Assembly (NCBI GenBank): GCA_002747185.1
Contig: PDTV01000007.1
Coordinates: 62,001-126,000, forward strand
Length of the DNA: 64,000 nt
Direction: 5' to 3'
Origin: Candidatus Contendibacter odensensis
GTDB taxonomy: Bacteria > Pseudomonadota > Gammaproteobacteria > Competibacterales > Competibacteraceae
Shown here: positions 1 through 9,676 of the stretch, in pieces
Numbering within the stretch: position 1 is the first letter of the stretch
Layout: every line of letters begins with the position of its first letter
The notes under the pieces: generated by a model
Told to the model about the DNA's origin: nothing
Seen by the model: only the letters and a program-made list of their open reading frames with translations
The model's database searches: none
Position numbers and translations under genes: made by a program

Positions 1-1953
1 CCCGGTAAGGTCGGCCCGCTTAAACTCATCGAATCGCTCAAGGAAAAAGGCCATCCGGTTGCTTATGTTGGTGATGTGGTCGGTACTGGTTCCAGCCGCA
101 AATCGGCCACCAACTCGGTACTCTGGTGGACAGGCGAAGATATTCCCTATGTCCCTAACAAGCGCTTTGGTGGTTATTGTCTGGGTGGCAAAATTGCACC
201 CATTTTCTTCAATACGCAAGAAGATGCCGGCGCATTACCGATTACGGATTGCGATGTCACCAAGATGAATATGGGTGATGTCATCGATATTTACCCCTAT
301 GAGGGCGTTGTCAAAGATCATGACAGTGGCGAAGAACTAAGCCGCTTCAGCTTTAAATCCGATGTACTTTTAGACGAAGTACAGGCCGGTGGGCGTATCA
401 ATCTGATTATCGGTCGGGGCTTGACCGACTGGGCCCGTGAGGTAATGTCGCTAGAGCCGTCTACGGTATTTCGTCGTCCGGTACCCACCGCCGATACTGG
501 CAAGGGCTTTACCCTGGCACAGAAAATGGTTGGTAAAGCCTGTGGTGTTGCAGGTATCCGTCCTGGCACCTACTGCGAGCCAAAAATGACGACCGTTGGC
601 TCTCAGGATACCACCGGACCGATGACCCGTGATGAGTTAAAAGATCTGGCCTGCCTCGGCTTTTCTGCTGACCTGGTGATGCAATCTTTCTGTCACACAG
701 CCGCTTACCCGAAGCCCGTTGATGTCGAGACCCACCACACCTTACCTGACTTTATCTCCAGTCGTGCTGGTGTGGCACTGCGCCCTGGCGATGGCATCAT
801 CCATTCCTGGCTTAACCGAATGCTATTGCCCGATACCGTTGGTACCGGTGGTGATTCCCATACCCGTTTTCCGATTGGCATTAGCTTCCCGGCAGGCTCG
901 GGATTAGTTGCTTTTGCTGCCGCTACCGGCTCTATGCCACTGGATATGCCAGAATCGGTACTGGTACGTTTTAAAGGTGAGATGCAACCAGGGATTACCT
1001 TGCGTGATCTGGTTAATGCAATTCCTTACGCCGCGATACAGTCTGGCTTGCTAACCGTCGCCAAAGAAGGCAAAAAGAATATTTTCTCTGGACGTATTCT
1101 TGAAATCGAGGGCCTGCCTAATCTCAAGGTAGAGCAAGCCTTTGAATTGTCTGATGCCTCTGCTGAGCGCTCGGCTGCCGGGTGTACCGTGCGTTTGAAT
1201 AAAGAACCGATTATCGAATACCTGAACAGCAACATCACCATGCTCAAATGGATGATTGCCGGCGGCTATCAGGATGCCAAGACCCTGGAACGCCGCATCA
1301 AGGGCATGGAAGAATGGCTGGCCAATCCCGTCCTTATGGAACCGGATGCTGACGCTGAATATGCGGCCGTCATTGACATTGATCTGGCTGATATCAAAGA
1401 GCCGTTACTGGCCTGCCCCAATGATCCCGATGATGTCAAAACCTTGGCCGACGTTGCCGATAACAAGATTGACGAAGTCTTCATCGGTTCTTGCATGACT
1501 AATATCGGTCACTACCGTGCTGCGGGCAAGGTACTGAATGGTCAATCAAATATTCCGACTCGACTGTGGATTTCCCCACCCACCCGTATGGATGCCCATC
1601 AATTAAGCGAAGAAGGCTATTACGCTATTTATGGTACCGCCGGGGCGCGGATGGAAATGCCCGGTTGCTCATTATGTATGGGTAATCAGGCACGTGTAGC
1701 TGACGGCGCAACGGTTGTGTCGACTTCGACCCGCAATTTTCCGAACCGTTTGGGTAAAGGTGCAAATGTATTCCTGAGTTCAGCAGAGCTGGCAGCCGTC
1801 TGTGCCTTACTGGGCAAAATTCCAACCTTTGATGAGTACATGAGCTATATGGGTGAAATAACCATTAAGGGTGACGAAATCTATCGCTACCTGAATTTTG
1901 ATCAGGTGCAGGAATATCGGGATATAGCTGATCAGGTGAAATTTGTCGCCTGA
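1..1953 (+). CDS. acnB: Aconitate hydratase B, C-terminal part (cut by window edge)
   Basis: Bifunctional aconitase of the TCA cycle, interconverting citrate and isocitrate through a [4Fe-4S] cluster. The frame is open from base 1, so the gene starts outside the window and about 650 residues remain of a family length near 865. The first methionine codon in frame is internal, not a start. Visible signatures are [15 protein letters not shown], the first cluster cysteine in [15 protein letters not shown] and the paired cysteines in [11 protein letters not shown]. The C-terminus is complete and no frameshift is seen. The next intact gene is distant and on the other strand, so this is probably the end of its transcript. 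Confidence 0.97.
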   Translation, partial: PGKVGPLKLIESLKEKGHPVAYVGDVVGTGSSRKSATNSVLWWTGEDIPYVPNKRFGGYCLGGKIAPIFFNTQEDAGALPITDCDVTKMNMGDVIDIYPYEGVVKDHDSGEELSRFSFKSDVLLDEVQAGGRINLIIGRGLTDWAREVMSLEPSTVFRRPVPTADTGKGFTLAQKMVGKACGVAGIRPGTYCEPKMTTVGSQDTTGPMTRDELKDLACLGFSADLVMQSFCHTAAYPKPVDVETHHTLPDFISSRAGVALRPGDGIIHSWLNRMLLPDTVGTGGDSHTRFPIGISFPAGSGLVAFAAATGSMPLDMPESVLVRFKGEMQPGITLRDLVNAIPYAAIQSGLLTVAKEGKKNIFSGRILEIEGLPNLKVEQAFELSDASAERSAAGCTVRLNKEPIIEYLNSNITMLKWMIAGGYQDAKTLERRIKGMEEWLANPVLMEPDADAEYAAVIDIDLADIKEPLLACPNDPDDVKTLADVADNKIDEVFIGSCMTNIGHYRAAGKVLNGQSNIPTRLWISPPTRMDAHQLSEEGYYAIYGTAGARMEMPGCSLCMGNQARVADGATVVSTSTRNFPNRLGKGANVFLSSAELAAVCALLGKIPTFDEYMSYMGEITIKGDEIYRYLNFDQVQEYRDIADQVKFVA

Positions 1954-1989
1954 ACCATCAGTGCAACCTGGGTCATCTTTTAAAGATAA

Positions 1990-2021
1990 ATGCCTCGCTT
2001 GTTATATCTCGAGGGAGGCAT
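1990..2021 (+). terminator. Possible weak terminator hairpin after acnB
   Basis: A 7-bp inverted repeat (ATGCCTC / GAGGCAT) lies about 35 bp after the acnB stop. There is no convincing T-run after it, so intrinsic terminator function is uncertain. Confidence 0.3.
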
Positions 2022-2029
2022 TCATCCAG

Positions 2030-2590
2030 TCAATCCATAGATTGCCTATAGTCAATCCCAAGTTGTCGATAATATTTAATCAAGTCATCCAGGGTTTGAG
2101 GGGATTGGTATTCGCGGTGTTTTTTGAGGGTGGCGAAACCGCCTTCGATGGGGTTAAAGTCAGAAAAAGCACCGCGATCTTTGATCAGTTGGTGCGTTTT
2201 AGCGCTTTCGTGGAAAACGGCAGTGTCCAGGACCCAGGACGACGACATCATGTTGAGGGGTCAACCAACGAGCACAGTTGCCGGGTTAGCCAGCTATTGA
2301 ACACGGCGATGTTGCAGGTGTCGCCAAACACCAGCGGCGCTTCCAGCCGTGATCCCGATCCAAGCCGCCAGCAGTGACATCCAGGGTCGTTTATAGCCTG
2401 ACACGAGGCCATAGGTGCGTTGTCCCCCGTAGCGTATACCCATGACGGCAACTGGCGGCAAGTGCAACGCCGCTTTCATCCACGTAGACGAGCGTTTTTT
2501 CCCCGCCCACCGTGCCCGCAGTCACGCCAGTGCTTACAGGCTTGTTACGTTCCGGGATGGCGTTCGCGATACCCCCGCGTTGAGACAATA
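2030..2590 (-). pseudogene. IS630-like DDE transposase remnant
   Basis: Minus-strand fragments in different frames together resemble the C-terminal half of an IS630-family transposase. In order they are a VYVDESG motif (first catalytic Asp region), a GxxLRGQRTYG-like stretch, a segment matching the middle Asp region, and DFNPIEGGFATLKK (third acidic residue region, normally DLNPIE). At least two frame changes separate these pieces, and no N-terminal helix-turn-helix half is visible. The protein is dead. A short palindromic repeat begins about 60 bp away and may be unrelated. Confidence 0.72.
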
Positions 2591-2647
2591 TTAATTTGCT
2601 ACTTAAGAAAGCAGCATTTTTTATGCCAGATTATAATGCTTTTTCTA

Positions 2648-2758
2648 TATAGCGGAATCCATTAATCAAATTTAATGGGTTCCGCTATACCCATCTGCTT
2701 TTAAAGCACAAATTATCACTACCAATTGTTCCAATTTATAGTGTGTGTTCGCGCTATA
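2648..2758. repeat. MITE-like palindromic repeat, family A, copy 1
   Basis: This element of about 111 bp is bounded by TATAGCG and CGCTATA. The first 42 bp form a hairpin (TATAGCGGAA...TTCCGCTATA). The second part forms a longer imperfect hairpin built on CAAATTATCACTA and its complement. A second copy in the same orientation lies at 6967-7076. It has no coding capacity, and the form is typical of a non-autonomous miniature element. Confidence 0.75.
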
Positions 2759-2823
2759 GGGATCACGACTTACAAGAAGCACACGGCATAATACCCGGGA
2801 GGTACTTCATCGGGTACAAAAAA

Positions 2824-2911
2824 TGGCGGAGAGGGTGGGATTCGAACCCACGGATCCTCGCGGATCAACGGTTTTCAAGACCGCCGCATTCGACCACTCT
2901 GCCACCTCTCC
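2824..2911 (-). tRNA. tRNA-Ser (anticodon UGA)
   Basis: On the minus strand the sequence folds as an 88-nt class II tRNA. The acceptor arm GGAGAGG pairs with CCTCTCC, followed by discriminator G and an encoded CCA. The anticodon loop is CTTGAAA, giving anticodon TGA. There is a long variable arm after ACCGT and a GGTTCGAATCC T-arm. It decodes UCA codons. Small ORFs over this tRNA on the other strand are artefacts. Confidence 0.97.
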
Positions 2912-3002
2912 GAAGGTGTTCCATTCTAGCTGTCTCCTCAGAGCCTGCCAACCATACAACACACTTCAGACGCTGAATTTTGGTCAATCGCAAATATCAA
3001 TA

Positions 3003-5855
3003 TCACACAAAATACCGAGCTTCACCGTTATTCGCCACATTTTCTACGCAGCGCCCACATAACTCGGGATGCTCGGCATGTTGCCCAACATCTTCACGAT
3101 GATGCCAGCAACGGATACACTTGGGATGATGACTGGCCATTACATGAATAGCCAGTGTTTGCCCATTGACCTGCACCGCCACTGCATCCGCTGAATGTCC
3201 TGTCAATGGTAACACCCGTGCGTATGATGTAATCAGGAAAAAGCGCAGCTCATCACCCAGGCGGTTTAGATCGAAAATTAACGCTTCATCGCAATACAAA
3301 TCCACCTCGGCATCCAGTGCTGAGCCAATACCACCGGCAACCCGCAATGCCTCCAGTTCCTTGCTAACAGCCTCACGGACAACAATCAACCGTTCCCAAT
3401 AGCCCGTATCAAAAGCACTGTCATCGTCGAGCGCAAACAGGCCCGGGTACCACGATGTCAAAAAGATGGATGTACTGCGTTCGCCCGGCATATTTTGCCA
3501 AATCTCTTCAGCAGTAAAGCTAAGAATCGGCGCCAACCAACGCACCATCGCTTCCAGAATATGATACATCGCTGTTTGTGCTGAACGTCGGGCAACACTA
3601 TCACGACCTGTTGTATATTGGCGATCCTTGATGATATCCAGATACAGGCTGCCCATATCTACTGAGCAGAAATTATGAATCTTCTGATAGATAAGATGGA
3701 ATTGATAGTGCTGGTAAGCTGCCAGGATTTCCTCCTGCAGGCGATAGCCACGATCCACCGCCCAGCGATCCAGTGCCAGCATTTGCTCTGGTGGCAACAA
3801 ATGGGCGGCCGGATCAAAACCATTAAGATTTGCCAACAAGAAACGAGCCGTATTCCGCATCCGTCGGTAAGAATCAGACATCCGCTTAAGAATCTCATCA
3901 GAGACCCCCATTTCAGCGCGATAATCGGTTGCCGCTACCCAAAGCCGCAACACATCAGCCCCCAGTGAATTAACCACCTTTTGCGGTGCAACGACATTCC
4001 CCATGGATTTCGACATCTTGTGTCCCTGGGCATCCACAGTGAAACCATGCGTCAGCAATCCCTTATAAGGTGCAACATCATTCATTGCAACCGATGCCAG
4101 GAGTGAGGACTGGAACCAACCACGATGTTGATCAGAGCCTTCCAGATATAACTCGGCCGGAAAATGCAACTCTGAACGACGCTCCAATACCGAGGCATGT
4201 GTTGTGCCTGAATCAAACCACACATCCAGCGTATCGGTCACCTTGACATACTCGGCTGCATCCTCACCCAGCACATCTACTGGATCAAGTTCAAACCAGG
4301 CATCAATACCGTCCTGCTCGATTCGCTGCGCTACCTGCTCCATCAGATCCTGGGTATTCGGGTGCAATTCACCACTTTGATGATGAACAAACAAGGTTAT
4401 CGGTACACCCCAGTAACGCTGCCGGGAAATACACCAATCGGGTCGATTGGCAACCATGCCCTGAATGCGTGCTTCTCCCCAGTCGGGGGTAAAATGCACC
4501 TTTGTGATTTCCTCCAGGGCACGAGTCCGCAAACCCTTTTGCTCCATGCTGATAAACCATTGCGGGGTTGCACGAAAGATAATCGGTGTTTTGTGTCGCC
4601 AGCAATGAGGATAACTATGGCGTAGATTGGATACACGCAACAACATGCCTTGCATCTTGAGGGTATCGATTACCCGATCATTTGCGGCAAAAACATGCAG
4701 GCCGGCAAACAGGTGCGTATCAGGTAAAAACCTGCCATCAGCACCTACCGGATTATCCACCGGCAAGCCATAGCGCGACCCAACAACATAATCTTCCTGT
4801 CCATGGGCAGGTGCCGTATGAACTGCGCCCGTACCGGCTTCCGTCGTGACATGATCACCCAGGATAATCGGCACTTCACGATCGTAAAAAGGATGTTGCA
4901 ACGCCAAACCTTCCAAATCAGCACCGGAACCGTAAGCCATCACCTGATAATCATCAACCTGCCAACGGGCCAGCGAATCTTTCAGCAGCGCCTCAGCCAC
5001 TACCAAACGTTCTGCACCTTGATCGGTCTCAAGCTGCACCATGACATATTCAAGTCCGGCATTGACAGCAACAGCCCGATTGGCTGGCAATGTCCATGGC
5101 GTTGTCGTCCAGATCACAACGGACAGCGTACCATGACCAACGTGACCATCAACATGTCGAAAACGCGCCAACAAAGCTTCGGTATCACTCACTACAAAGC
5201 GCACATCAATAGCGTGAGAATCACGATCCTCGTATTCAACTTCAGCTTCAGCCAGCGCTGAGCCACAATCGATACACCAATGTACCGGCTTGAAACCACG
5301 GTGCAAGTGACCTTTCGCAACGATTCGTGCCAGCGAACGCACAATATCGGCCTCGGCACGAAAATCCATGGTCAGATAGGGCTTTTCCCAATCACCTAAT
5401 ACACCCAAACGCTGAAAATCGGCACTTTGACTTGCAACCTGCTCGGTGGCAAACGCACGGCAGGCATCACGAAATTCGTGAGCATTGACCTTAACCCCGA
5501 CCTTGCCCAGTTTCTTTTCCACCACCTGTTCAATCGGTAAGCCGTGACAATCCCAGCCAGGAATATAGGGTGCATCAAAGCCACTCAGCGTGCGTGCCTT
5601 AACAATAATATCCTTCAATATCTTATTAACCGCATGACCAATATGAATGACACCATTGGCGTAAGGCGGGCCATCATGTAATACGAATTTCGGACGACCT
5701 GCAAATTCAGTACGCTGTCGATGATATAAACCCATCGCCTGCCAGCGCTGTAGTATCTCTGGCTCACGCCTGGCAAGATTGCCTCGCATCGGAAAAGCGG
5801 TCTGGGGAAGGTTCAGAGTATCTTTATAATCAGTCACGTGAAGCCTCTTGGTCAA
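3003..5855 (-). CDS. ileS: Isoleucyl-tRNA synthetase
   Basis: Class Ia aminoacyl-tRNA synthetase that charges tRNA-Ile in the cytoplasm and edits valine. It has 950 residues, the usual size for the bacterial type with a C-terminal zinc finger. Residues 63-74 hold [12 protein letters not shown] (HIGH signature), about residue 605 holds KMSKS, and the C-terminus has the zinc-binding pairs CIRC and CGRC. The start [17 protein letters not shown] fits the family. ribF lies 41 bp upstream on the same strand, a standard gammaproteobacterial pairing (ribF-ileS). The usual next genes lspA and ispH are absent here. Confidence 0.97.
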   Translation of the reverse strand: MTKRLHVTDYKDTLNLPQTAFPMRGNLARREPEILQRWQAMGLYHRQRTEFAGRPKFVLHDGPPYANGVIHIGHAVNKILKDIIVKARTLSGFDAPYIPGWDCHGLPIEQVVEKKLGKVGVKVNAHEFRDACRAFATEQVASQSADFQRLGVLGDWEKPYLTMDFRAEADIVRSLARIVAKGHLHRGFKPVHWCIDCGSALAEAEVEYEDRDSHAIDVRFVVSDTEALLARFRHVDGHVGHGTLSVVIWTTTPWTLPANRAVAVNAGLEYVMVQLETDQGAERLVVAEALLKDSLARWQVDDYQVMAYGSGADLEGLALQHPFYDREVPIILGDHVTTEAGTGAVHTAPAHGQEDYVVGSRYGLPVDNPVGADGRFLPDTHLFAGLHVFAANDRVIDTLKMQGMLLRVSNLRHSYPHCWRHKTPIIFRATPQWFISMEQKGLRTRALEEITKVHFTPDWGEARIQGMVANRPDWCISRQRYWGVPITLFVHHQSGELHPNTQDLMEQVAQRIEQDGIDAWFELDPVDVLGEDAAEYVKVTDTLDVWFDSGTTHASVLERRSELHFPAELYLEGSDQHRGWFQSSLLASVAMNDVAPYKGLLTHGFTVDAQGHKMSKSMGNVVAPQKVVNSLGADVLRLWVAATDYRAEMGVSDEILKRMSDSYRRMRNTARFLLANLNGFDPAAHLLPPEQMLALDRWAVDRGYRLQEEILAAYQHYQFHLIYQKIHNFCSVDMGSLYLDIIKDRQYTTGRDSVARRSAQTAMYHILEAMVRWLAPILSFTAEEIWQNMPGERSTSIFLTSWYPGLFALDDDSAFDTGYWERLIVVREAVSKELEALRVAGGIGSALDAEVDLYCDEALIFDLNRLGDELRFFLITSYARVLPLTGHSADAVAVQVNGQTLAIHVMASHHPKCIRCWHHREDVGQHAEHPELCGRCVENVANNGEARYFV

Positions 5856-5896
5856 TCAGGCACAGGGTTCTTTAATCAAAGGAGTTAACAGCCAAG

Positions 5897-6841
5897 CTAA
5901 TGCAAAATACCCTGCGCGGCAAAATAGCGTCGAGCCTGCTGTTCATCCATCCGGATCTGGCCTTGCAGCGTGGATAGTGACTCAAAGCGCTGCTCCGGGC
6001 GCAAGTAGTGCAGAAAATCAACCTTGACATGTTGACCATAAAGATCACCGTCAAAGTCGAGCAAATGTACCTCCAGGCGCTCGCGCTCACCTTGAACAGT
6101 CGGACGGCATCCTACATTGGCAATACCTGGATAGGGGCGCAAACCGGAACCACTCATCAACACGGCATAAACACCATAAACAGGTGTAACCCGTCGATGC
6201 AAATGAATATTGGCGGTTGGAAAACCGATGGTGCGCCCTCGACGGTCACCATGCGCTACCCGCCCACACATGGTATAGGGCCGCCCCAATAATTGTGCTG
6301 CTCGTTCAAGGTCACCTTCACTCAACGCTTGGCGAATCAGGGTACTACTCACCCGCTCGCCACCAACAATATAACTTCGGTTGCTGGCAACCTCAAAACC
6401 ATGGCGACGACCGGCTGCGCATAGCATCGCAAAATCACCTGTACGGCGATGCCCAAAACGAAAATCGTCACCTACCACCAGAAAGCGAATATCAAGCTTT
6501 TTCAGTAATAAATCATTGATAAAACGCTGTGCAGACAACGCAGCCAACTGCCGATCGAACACCAGGCACAAGACTCGCTCAATGCCCAAACCCTCCAGTG
6601 CTATCAATTTCTCCCGCAACCGCATCAGACGGGCCGGCGACGCTGTAGTAGCGGCAAAAAATTCTTGGGGCTGTGGCTCAAAGGTAATGACCAGCCGAGG
6701 GACGCCTAAACGCGCTGATGGTCGTGTCAATTGATCGAGAACAGCCTGATGACCAAGATGCACACTGTCAAAATTGCCAATGGTCGCTACACAACCGCGA
6801 TGTCGGGGGCGCAGGTTATGCTGACCACGTATCAGTTCCAT
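5897..6841 (-). CDS. ribF: Bifunctional riboflavin kinase / FAD synthetase
   Basis: Makes FMN from riboflavin and FAD from FMN. The N-terminal adenylyltransferase domain carries IGNFDSVHLGH, where the usual glycine of GNFDGVHxGH is serine. The C-terminal flavokinase domain contains GRTIGFPTANIHL and YGVYAVLM. An upstream in-frame start at 6880 exists, but MELIRGQHNL matches the usual N-terminus, so 6841 was chosen, giving about 314 residues. It forms an operon with ileS downstream. Confidence 0.95.
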   Translation of the reverse strand: MELIRGQHNLRPRHRGCVATIGNFDSVHLGHQAVLDQLTRPSARLGVPRLVITFEPQPQEFFAATTASPARLMRLREKLIALEGLGIERVLCLVFDRQLAALSAQRFINDLLLKKLDIRFLVVGDDFRFGHRRTGDFAMLCAAGRRHGFEVASNRSYIVGGERVSSTLIRQALSEGDLERAAQLLGRPYTMCGRVAHGDRRGRTIGFPTANIHLHRRVTPVYGVYAVLMSGSGLRPYPGIANVGCRPTVQGERERLEVHLLDFDGDLYGQHVKVDFLHYLRPEQRFESLSTLQGQIRMDEQQARRYFAAQGILH

Positions 6842-6966
6842 ACTTCTTGCATGAGCCTCGTATTCATCGTTCACGGACACCCTGTCCGCAAGGCAGACGA
6901 TTATACGAGTCTCAGCTCAATTTTCATCAGGATTTTATAACCACGATACAACATAATCCCGATCAA

Positions 6967-7076
6967 TATAGCGGAACCCATTAAATCTGATGAATTGGTT
7001 CCGCTATATCCATCTGTTTTAACGCGCAAATTATCACTATAAACTGGAACAATTTATAGTGATAATTTGCGCTATA
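6967..7076. repeat. MITE-like palindromic repeat, family A, copy 2
   Basis: This 110-bp element is homologous to 2648-2758, with the same TATAGCG/CGCTATA ends. Hairpin one spans 6967-7008. Hairpin two has a perfect 20-bp stem (7024-7043 with 7053-7072), better preserved than in copy 1. It ends four bases from the stop codon of the broken cpoB gene. It could act as a bidirectional transcription barrier between ribF and the Tol operon. Confidence 0.78.
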
Positions 7077-7080
7077 CTTG

Positions 7081-7738
7081 TTACGGTTTTTGTAAAATTT
7101 CTTTTGCCCGCTTCAGCTTATCCTGCTTTTCATAGATATAACCCAATCTCAACAAGGTATCCGGCATACGTTTACCCTTGGAATAACGCATACCCAGCCT
7201 GATAAAGACTTTTTTGGCAGCCTCATTATCTCCACCGGGGCAGTACGGCTTACCAAGCCAATACTGTACATTATCTGCCTGATCGCTATCAGGATAGTCC
7301 GTCAAAAACTGCTCAAGACCGGCGATAGCCTGTGCATAGCGCCCTTCACGAAATTCATTTGGCGCCTGCTGCATCGAAACATCCCTGCTCCGTTCCATTA
7401 GCCTTTGACTCGGCTGTTGGAATAACGGTTGTATATTTCAGAGCAGCCGTTGCTCCAGGTTCTGTGACGGGCTGCTCTGGTACCGATACTGCGGGTATCC
7501 CCTCCCGATGGGGTAATCCGTTTTGGCGACGGCTCGCCTCAATGCCTCCGGTTCCTGACGATAGTACACCAACTCACCACGCAGCAATCGCAGGTTCCCC
7601 CTCAAGTTGCCCAGCCCGATGGCGTAAATCTATGGCCAAACGGCTATCCTGCGGGTACTGTGCATGAGCACGACCAAACGACAATGGCAAGACACCCACG
7701 AATACAGTTGCTGATACACTTACCCTGACGCTGGGCAT
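7081..7738 (-). pseudogene. cpoB: CpoB (YbgF) Tol-associated periplasmic TPR protein, disrupted
   Basis: CpoB links peptidoglycan synthesis to Tol-Pal at the septum. The expected position directly after pal is kept. From the ATG at 7738 a signal peptide is readable (MPSVRVSVSATVFVGVLPLS, ending AHA). About 50 codons in, the homologous frame shifts by one base (near 7595). The second frame (LRGNLRLLRGELVYYRQ) then meets a TGA at 7438-7440. After that it continues in the same frame into the TPR domain (FREGRYAQAIAGLEQFL, YWLGKPY) and stops at 7081, short of the normal C-terminus and beside a MITE. Either a true pseudogene or sequence errors explain the two lesions. The truncated 3' end next to the MITE favours real decay. 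Confidence 0.8.
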
Positions 7739-7751
7739 AATGCTCGTCTTT

Positions 7752-8375
7752 TCAGTAGAGAATCTCTACACGCCGATCCATTGCAGCCTGCCCGCCAGTA
7801 AGCCGTTCCTCACCAAAGCTGACGACCCGGATTTGCTGTTGTGGCACGCCTCTGGCCAGCATGTACTCGCGTACCGCATTTGCCCGCCGCTCACCCAGTG
7901 CAATATTGTATTCACGACTACCACTCGCATCCGTGTGCCCTTCCAATTGAGTGATAATATTGGGATTACTCGCCAGATAACTCGCCTGTTTTTCAATAAC
8001 AGCCCGACTCTCAGGTAGAATATTGGTGCTATCGAACTCAAAATAAACAATACGATCGGCTGAAACCATGCTCGCTCCAGTATCGTTTATGCCCGTAGTA
8101 TTCTGTCCATAATCAGTGGTCTGGCCGGACTGCGCCGGATCAGCAGGAAGCCCCGGATAGACATTGCCAGTGCCTGTATCATACGTTTCATAGCTGGTAG
8201 GTGATTGATCATAGGCATAGCTATATGTTTCCTGCCCCTCTGTTAAAGGTATACCTGATTGAATAGTGGTATCTGGTTGAACCTGATCCTGACCAGTATT
8301 CTCACCTGTCGATGCACAACTAGCGAGCAGTGCCAACAGGGTAACGGCGATCATGCTGCGAAAAAAGTGATACAT
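7752..8375 (-). CDS. pal: Peptidoglycan-associated lipoprotein Pal
   Basis: Outer-membrane lipoprotein that binds peptidoglycan and TolB. It has 207 residues. The N-terminus is a lipoprotein signal with lipobox LLASC (Cys about residue 20), followed by a low-complexity Gln/Ser/Thr/Tyr linker. The C-terminus is an OmpA-like domain (VYFEFDSTNILPES, LEGHTDASGSREYN, ALGERRA, RRVEILY). It lies 43 bp downstream of tolB in the tol operon. A few residues usually present before the final RRVE motif are missing, a mild deviation. Confidence 0.94.
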   Translation of the reverse strand: MYHFFRSMIAVTLLALLASCASTGENTGQDQVQPDTTIQSGIPLTEGQETYSYAYDQSPTSYETYDTGTGNVYPGLPADPAQSGQTTDYGQNTTGINDTGASMVSADRIVYFEFDSTNILPESRAVIEKQASYLASNPNIITQLEGHTDASGSREYNIALGERRANAVREYMLARGVPQQQIRVVSFGEERLTGGQAAMDRRVEILY

Positions 8376-8417
8376 CTTGATTCTCCCTATAAACAGTATT
8401 GAGTAATTCTCGAAAAA

Positions 8418-9632
8418 TTATCGGCTAAATGGTGACCAAGCTGGCTCTCGCACGTTACCGTGTAAAACGAAATCCTGCTTGATTTTTCCATCAAGTGAAA
8501 CAGCTTCTACCCGCCGACCATTGGAATAAATAACAAACTTGCCATTAGGCGAAAAACTGGGTGACTCATACGACCCACCCGGGGTGAGCACTTGAAATTG
8601 ACCGTTAACCAGATTGAGTACTGCAATGTGATAGCGACCGCCGCGCCGATGAACCATGGCAATATGACGACCATCGGGTGAAACAGCAGGACGCGCATTA
8701 TAGTCGCCTGTATTTGTTATACGCCGTGCTGCGCCGCCCCTGCTACCAATCCGATACAACTGCGGTGAACCACTGCGGTCGGAAGTAAAAACAATACTGC
8801 CATCAGGTAACCAGACTGCTTCTGTATTGATAGATTGATGTTTGGTCAAGCGCACTGCCCGAAGCGTGCTTAAGTCGATGGCGTAAATTGCCGGGTTACC
8901 ATCCTTGGACAAGGTCACGGCTAACCGCCGTCCATCAGGCGACCATGATGGAGCGCCATTAATACCCGGTGCAGCAGATACCACTTGACGAACACCACTA
9001 TAGACATCCTGAACAATAATCTGTGGCCGCCGACCCTCAAAGGATACATAGGCAATTCTACGGCCATCAGGTGACCATGCAGGTGACATCAATGGCTGAC
9101 GAGTGCGAAGAATGACCCGAGGATTTTGACCATCAGCATCTGCAACCACTAAAAACCAGGTCCCCCGCCCTCCGGCTACAAAGGCAATACGTGTATCTGC
9201 GACACCTTTTTCACCTGTAATACGTTCGTAAATCAGGTCACTGATATAATGGGCGACCGGACGTAATCGTTTTGCAGAGGCGTTAATAGACAGATTTAAT
9301 AATGGATTTCCCTGGCCCTGTGCTTCAGTCAAGCGAAACTGCACGATATAACCATGTCGCCCTCCACGACGAACGGCTCCAGAGACTGCATAGCGGGATG
9401 GCGCTCCCGCACTTTGGGGTGAGAATTTTCCGGTACGTTGCAAATCCGAGGCAATCACTTTTGCGACATCAACAGGAGCACGTCCACCAAAGGGCGTAAC
9501 AGTGATTGGAATACCCGTACGGCTCTCTACATCTTTGGTAATATCCAGCGTAATTTGTGCATAGGCCATATTCGCTGTAAATATCACGGCTAATACAAGT
9601 ATCCATCCAGGCAGTTTTTTAGTCATGTTCAA
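8418..9632 (-). CDS. tolB: Tol-Pal system periplasmic protein TolB
   Basis: Periplasmic partner of Pal that relays TolA energy. It has 404 residues with a cleavable signal peptide (ending AYA). The N-terminal domain follows (TPFGGRAPVDVAKVIASDL). Then come at least five beta-propeller repeats with the SPDGRRIAYVS / SPDGRRLAV / SPDGRHIAM / SPNGKFVIYS signature. It sits between tolA and pal. A second ATG two codons downstream is an equally good start. Confidence 0.95.
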   Translation of the reverse strand: MNMTKKLPGWILVLAVIFTANMAYAQITLDITKDVESRTGIPITVTPFGGRAPVDVAKVIASDLQRTGKFSPQSAGAPSRYAVSGAVRRGGRHGYIVQFRLTEAQGQGNPLLNLSINASAKRLRPVAHYISDLIYERITGEKGVADTRIAFVAGGRGTWFLVVADADGQNPRVILRTRQPLMSPAWSPDGRRIAYVSFEGRRPQIIVQDVYSGVRQVVSAAPGINGAPSWSPDGRRLAVTLSKDGNPAIYAIDLSTLRAVRLTKHQSINTEAVWLPDGSIVFTSDRSGSPQLYRIGSRGGAARRITNTGDYNARPAVSPDGRHIAMVHRRGGRYHIAVLNLVNGQFQVLTPGGSYESPSFSPNGKFVIYSNGRRVEAVSLDGKIKQDFVLHGNVREPAWSPFSR

Positions 9633-9676
9633 AATCCCATCTTCTCCATTAAATCATTGTTAAACCGTTACACAAA

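Noticed and set aside
1026..1825. Minus-strand ORFs inside acnB
   Set aside because: They are shadows of the highly conserved acnB reading frame.
2823..3062. ORF on the plus strand with RVGFEPT-like sequence
   Set aside because: It is the well-known spurious translation of the opposite strand of tRNA-Ser.
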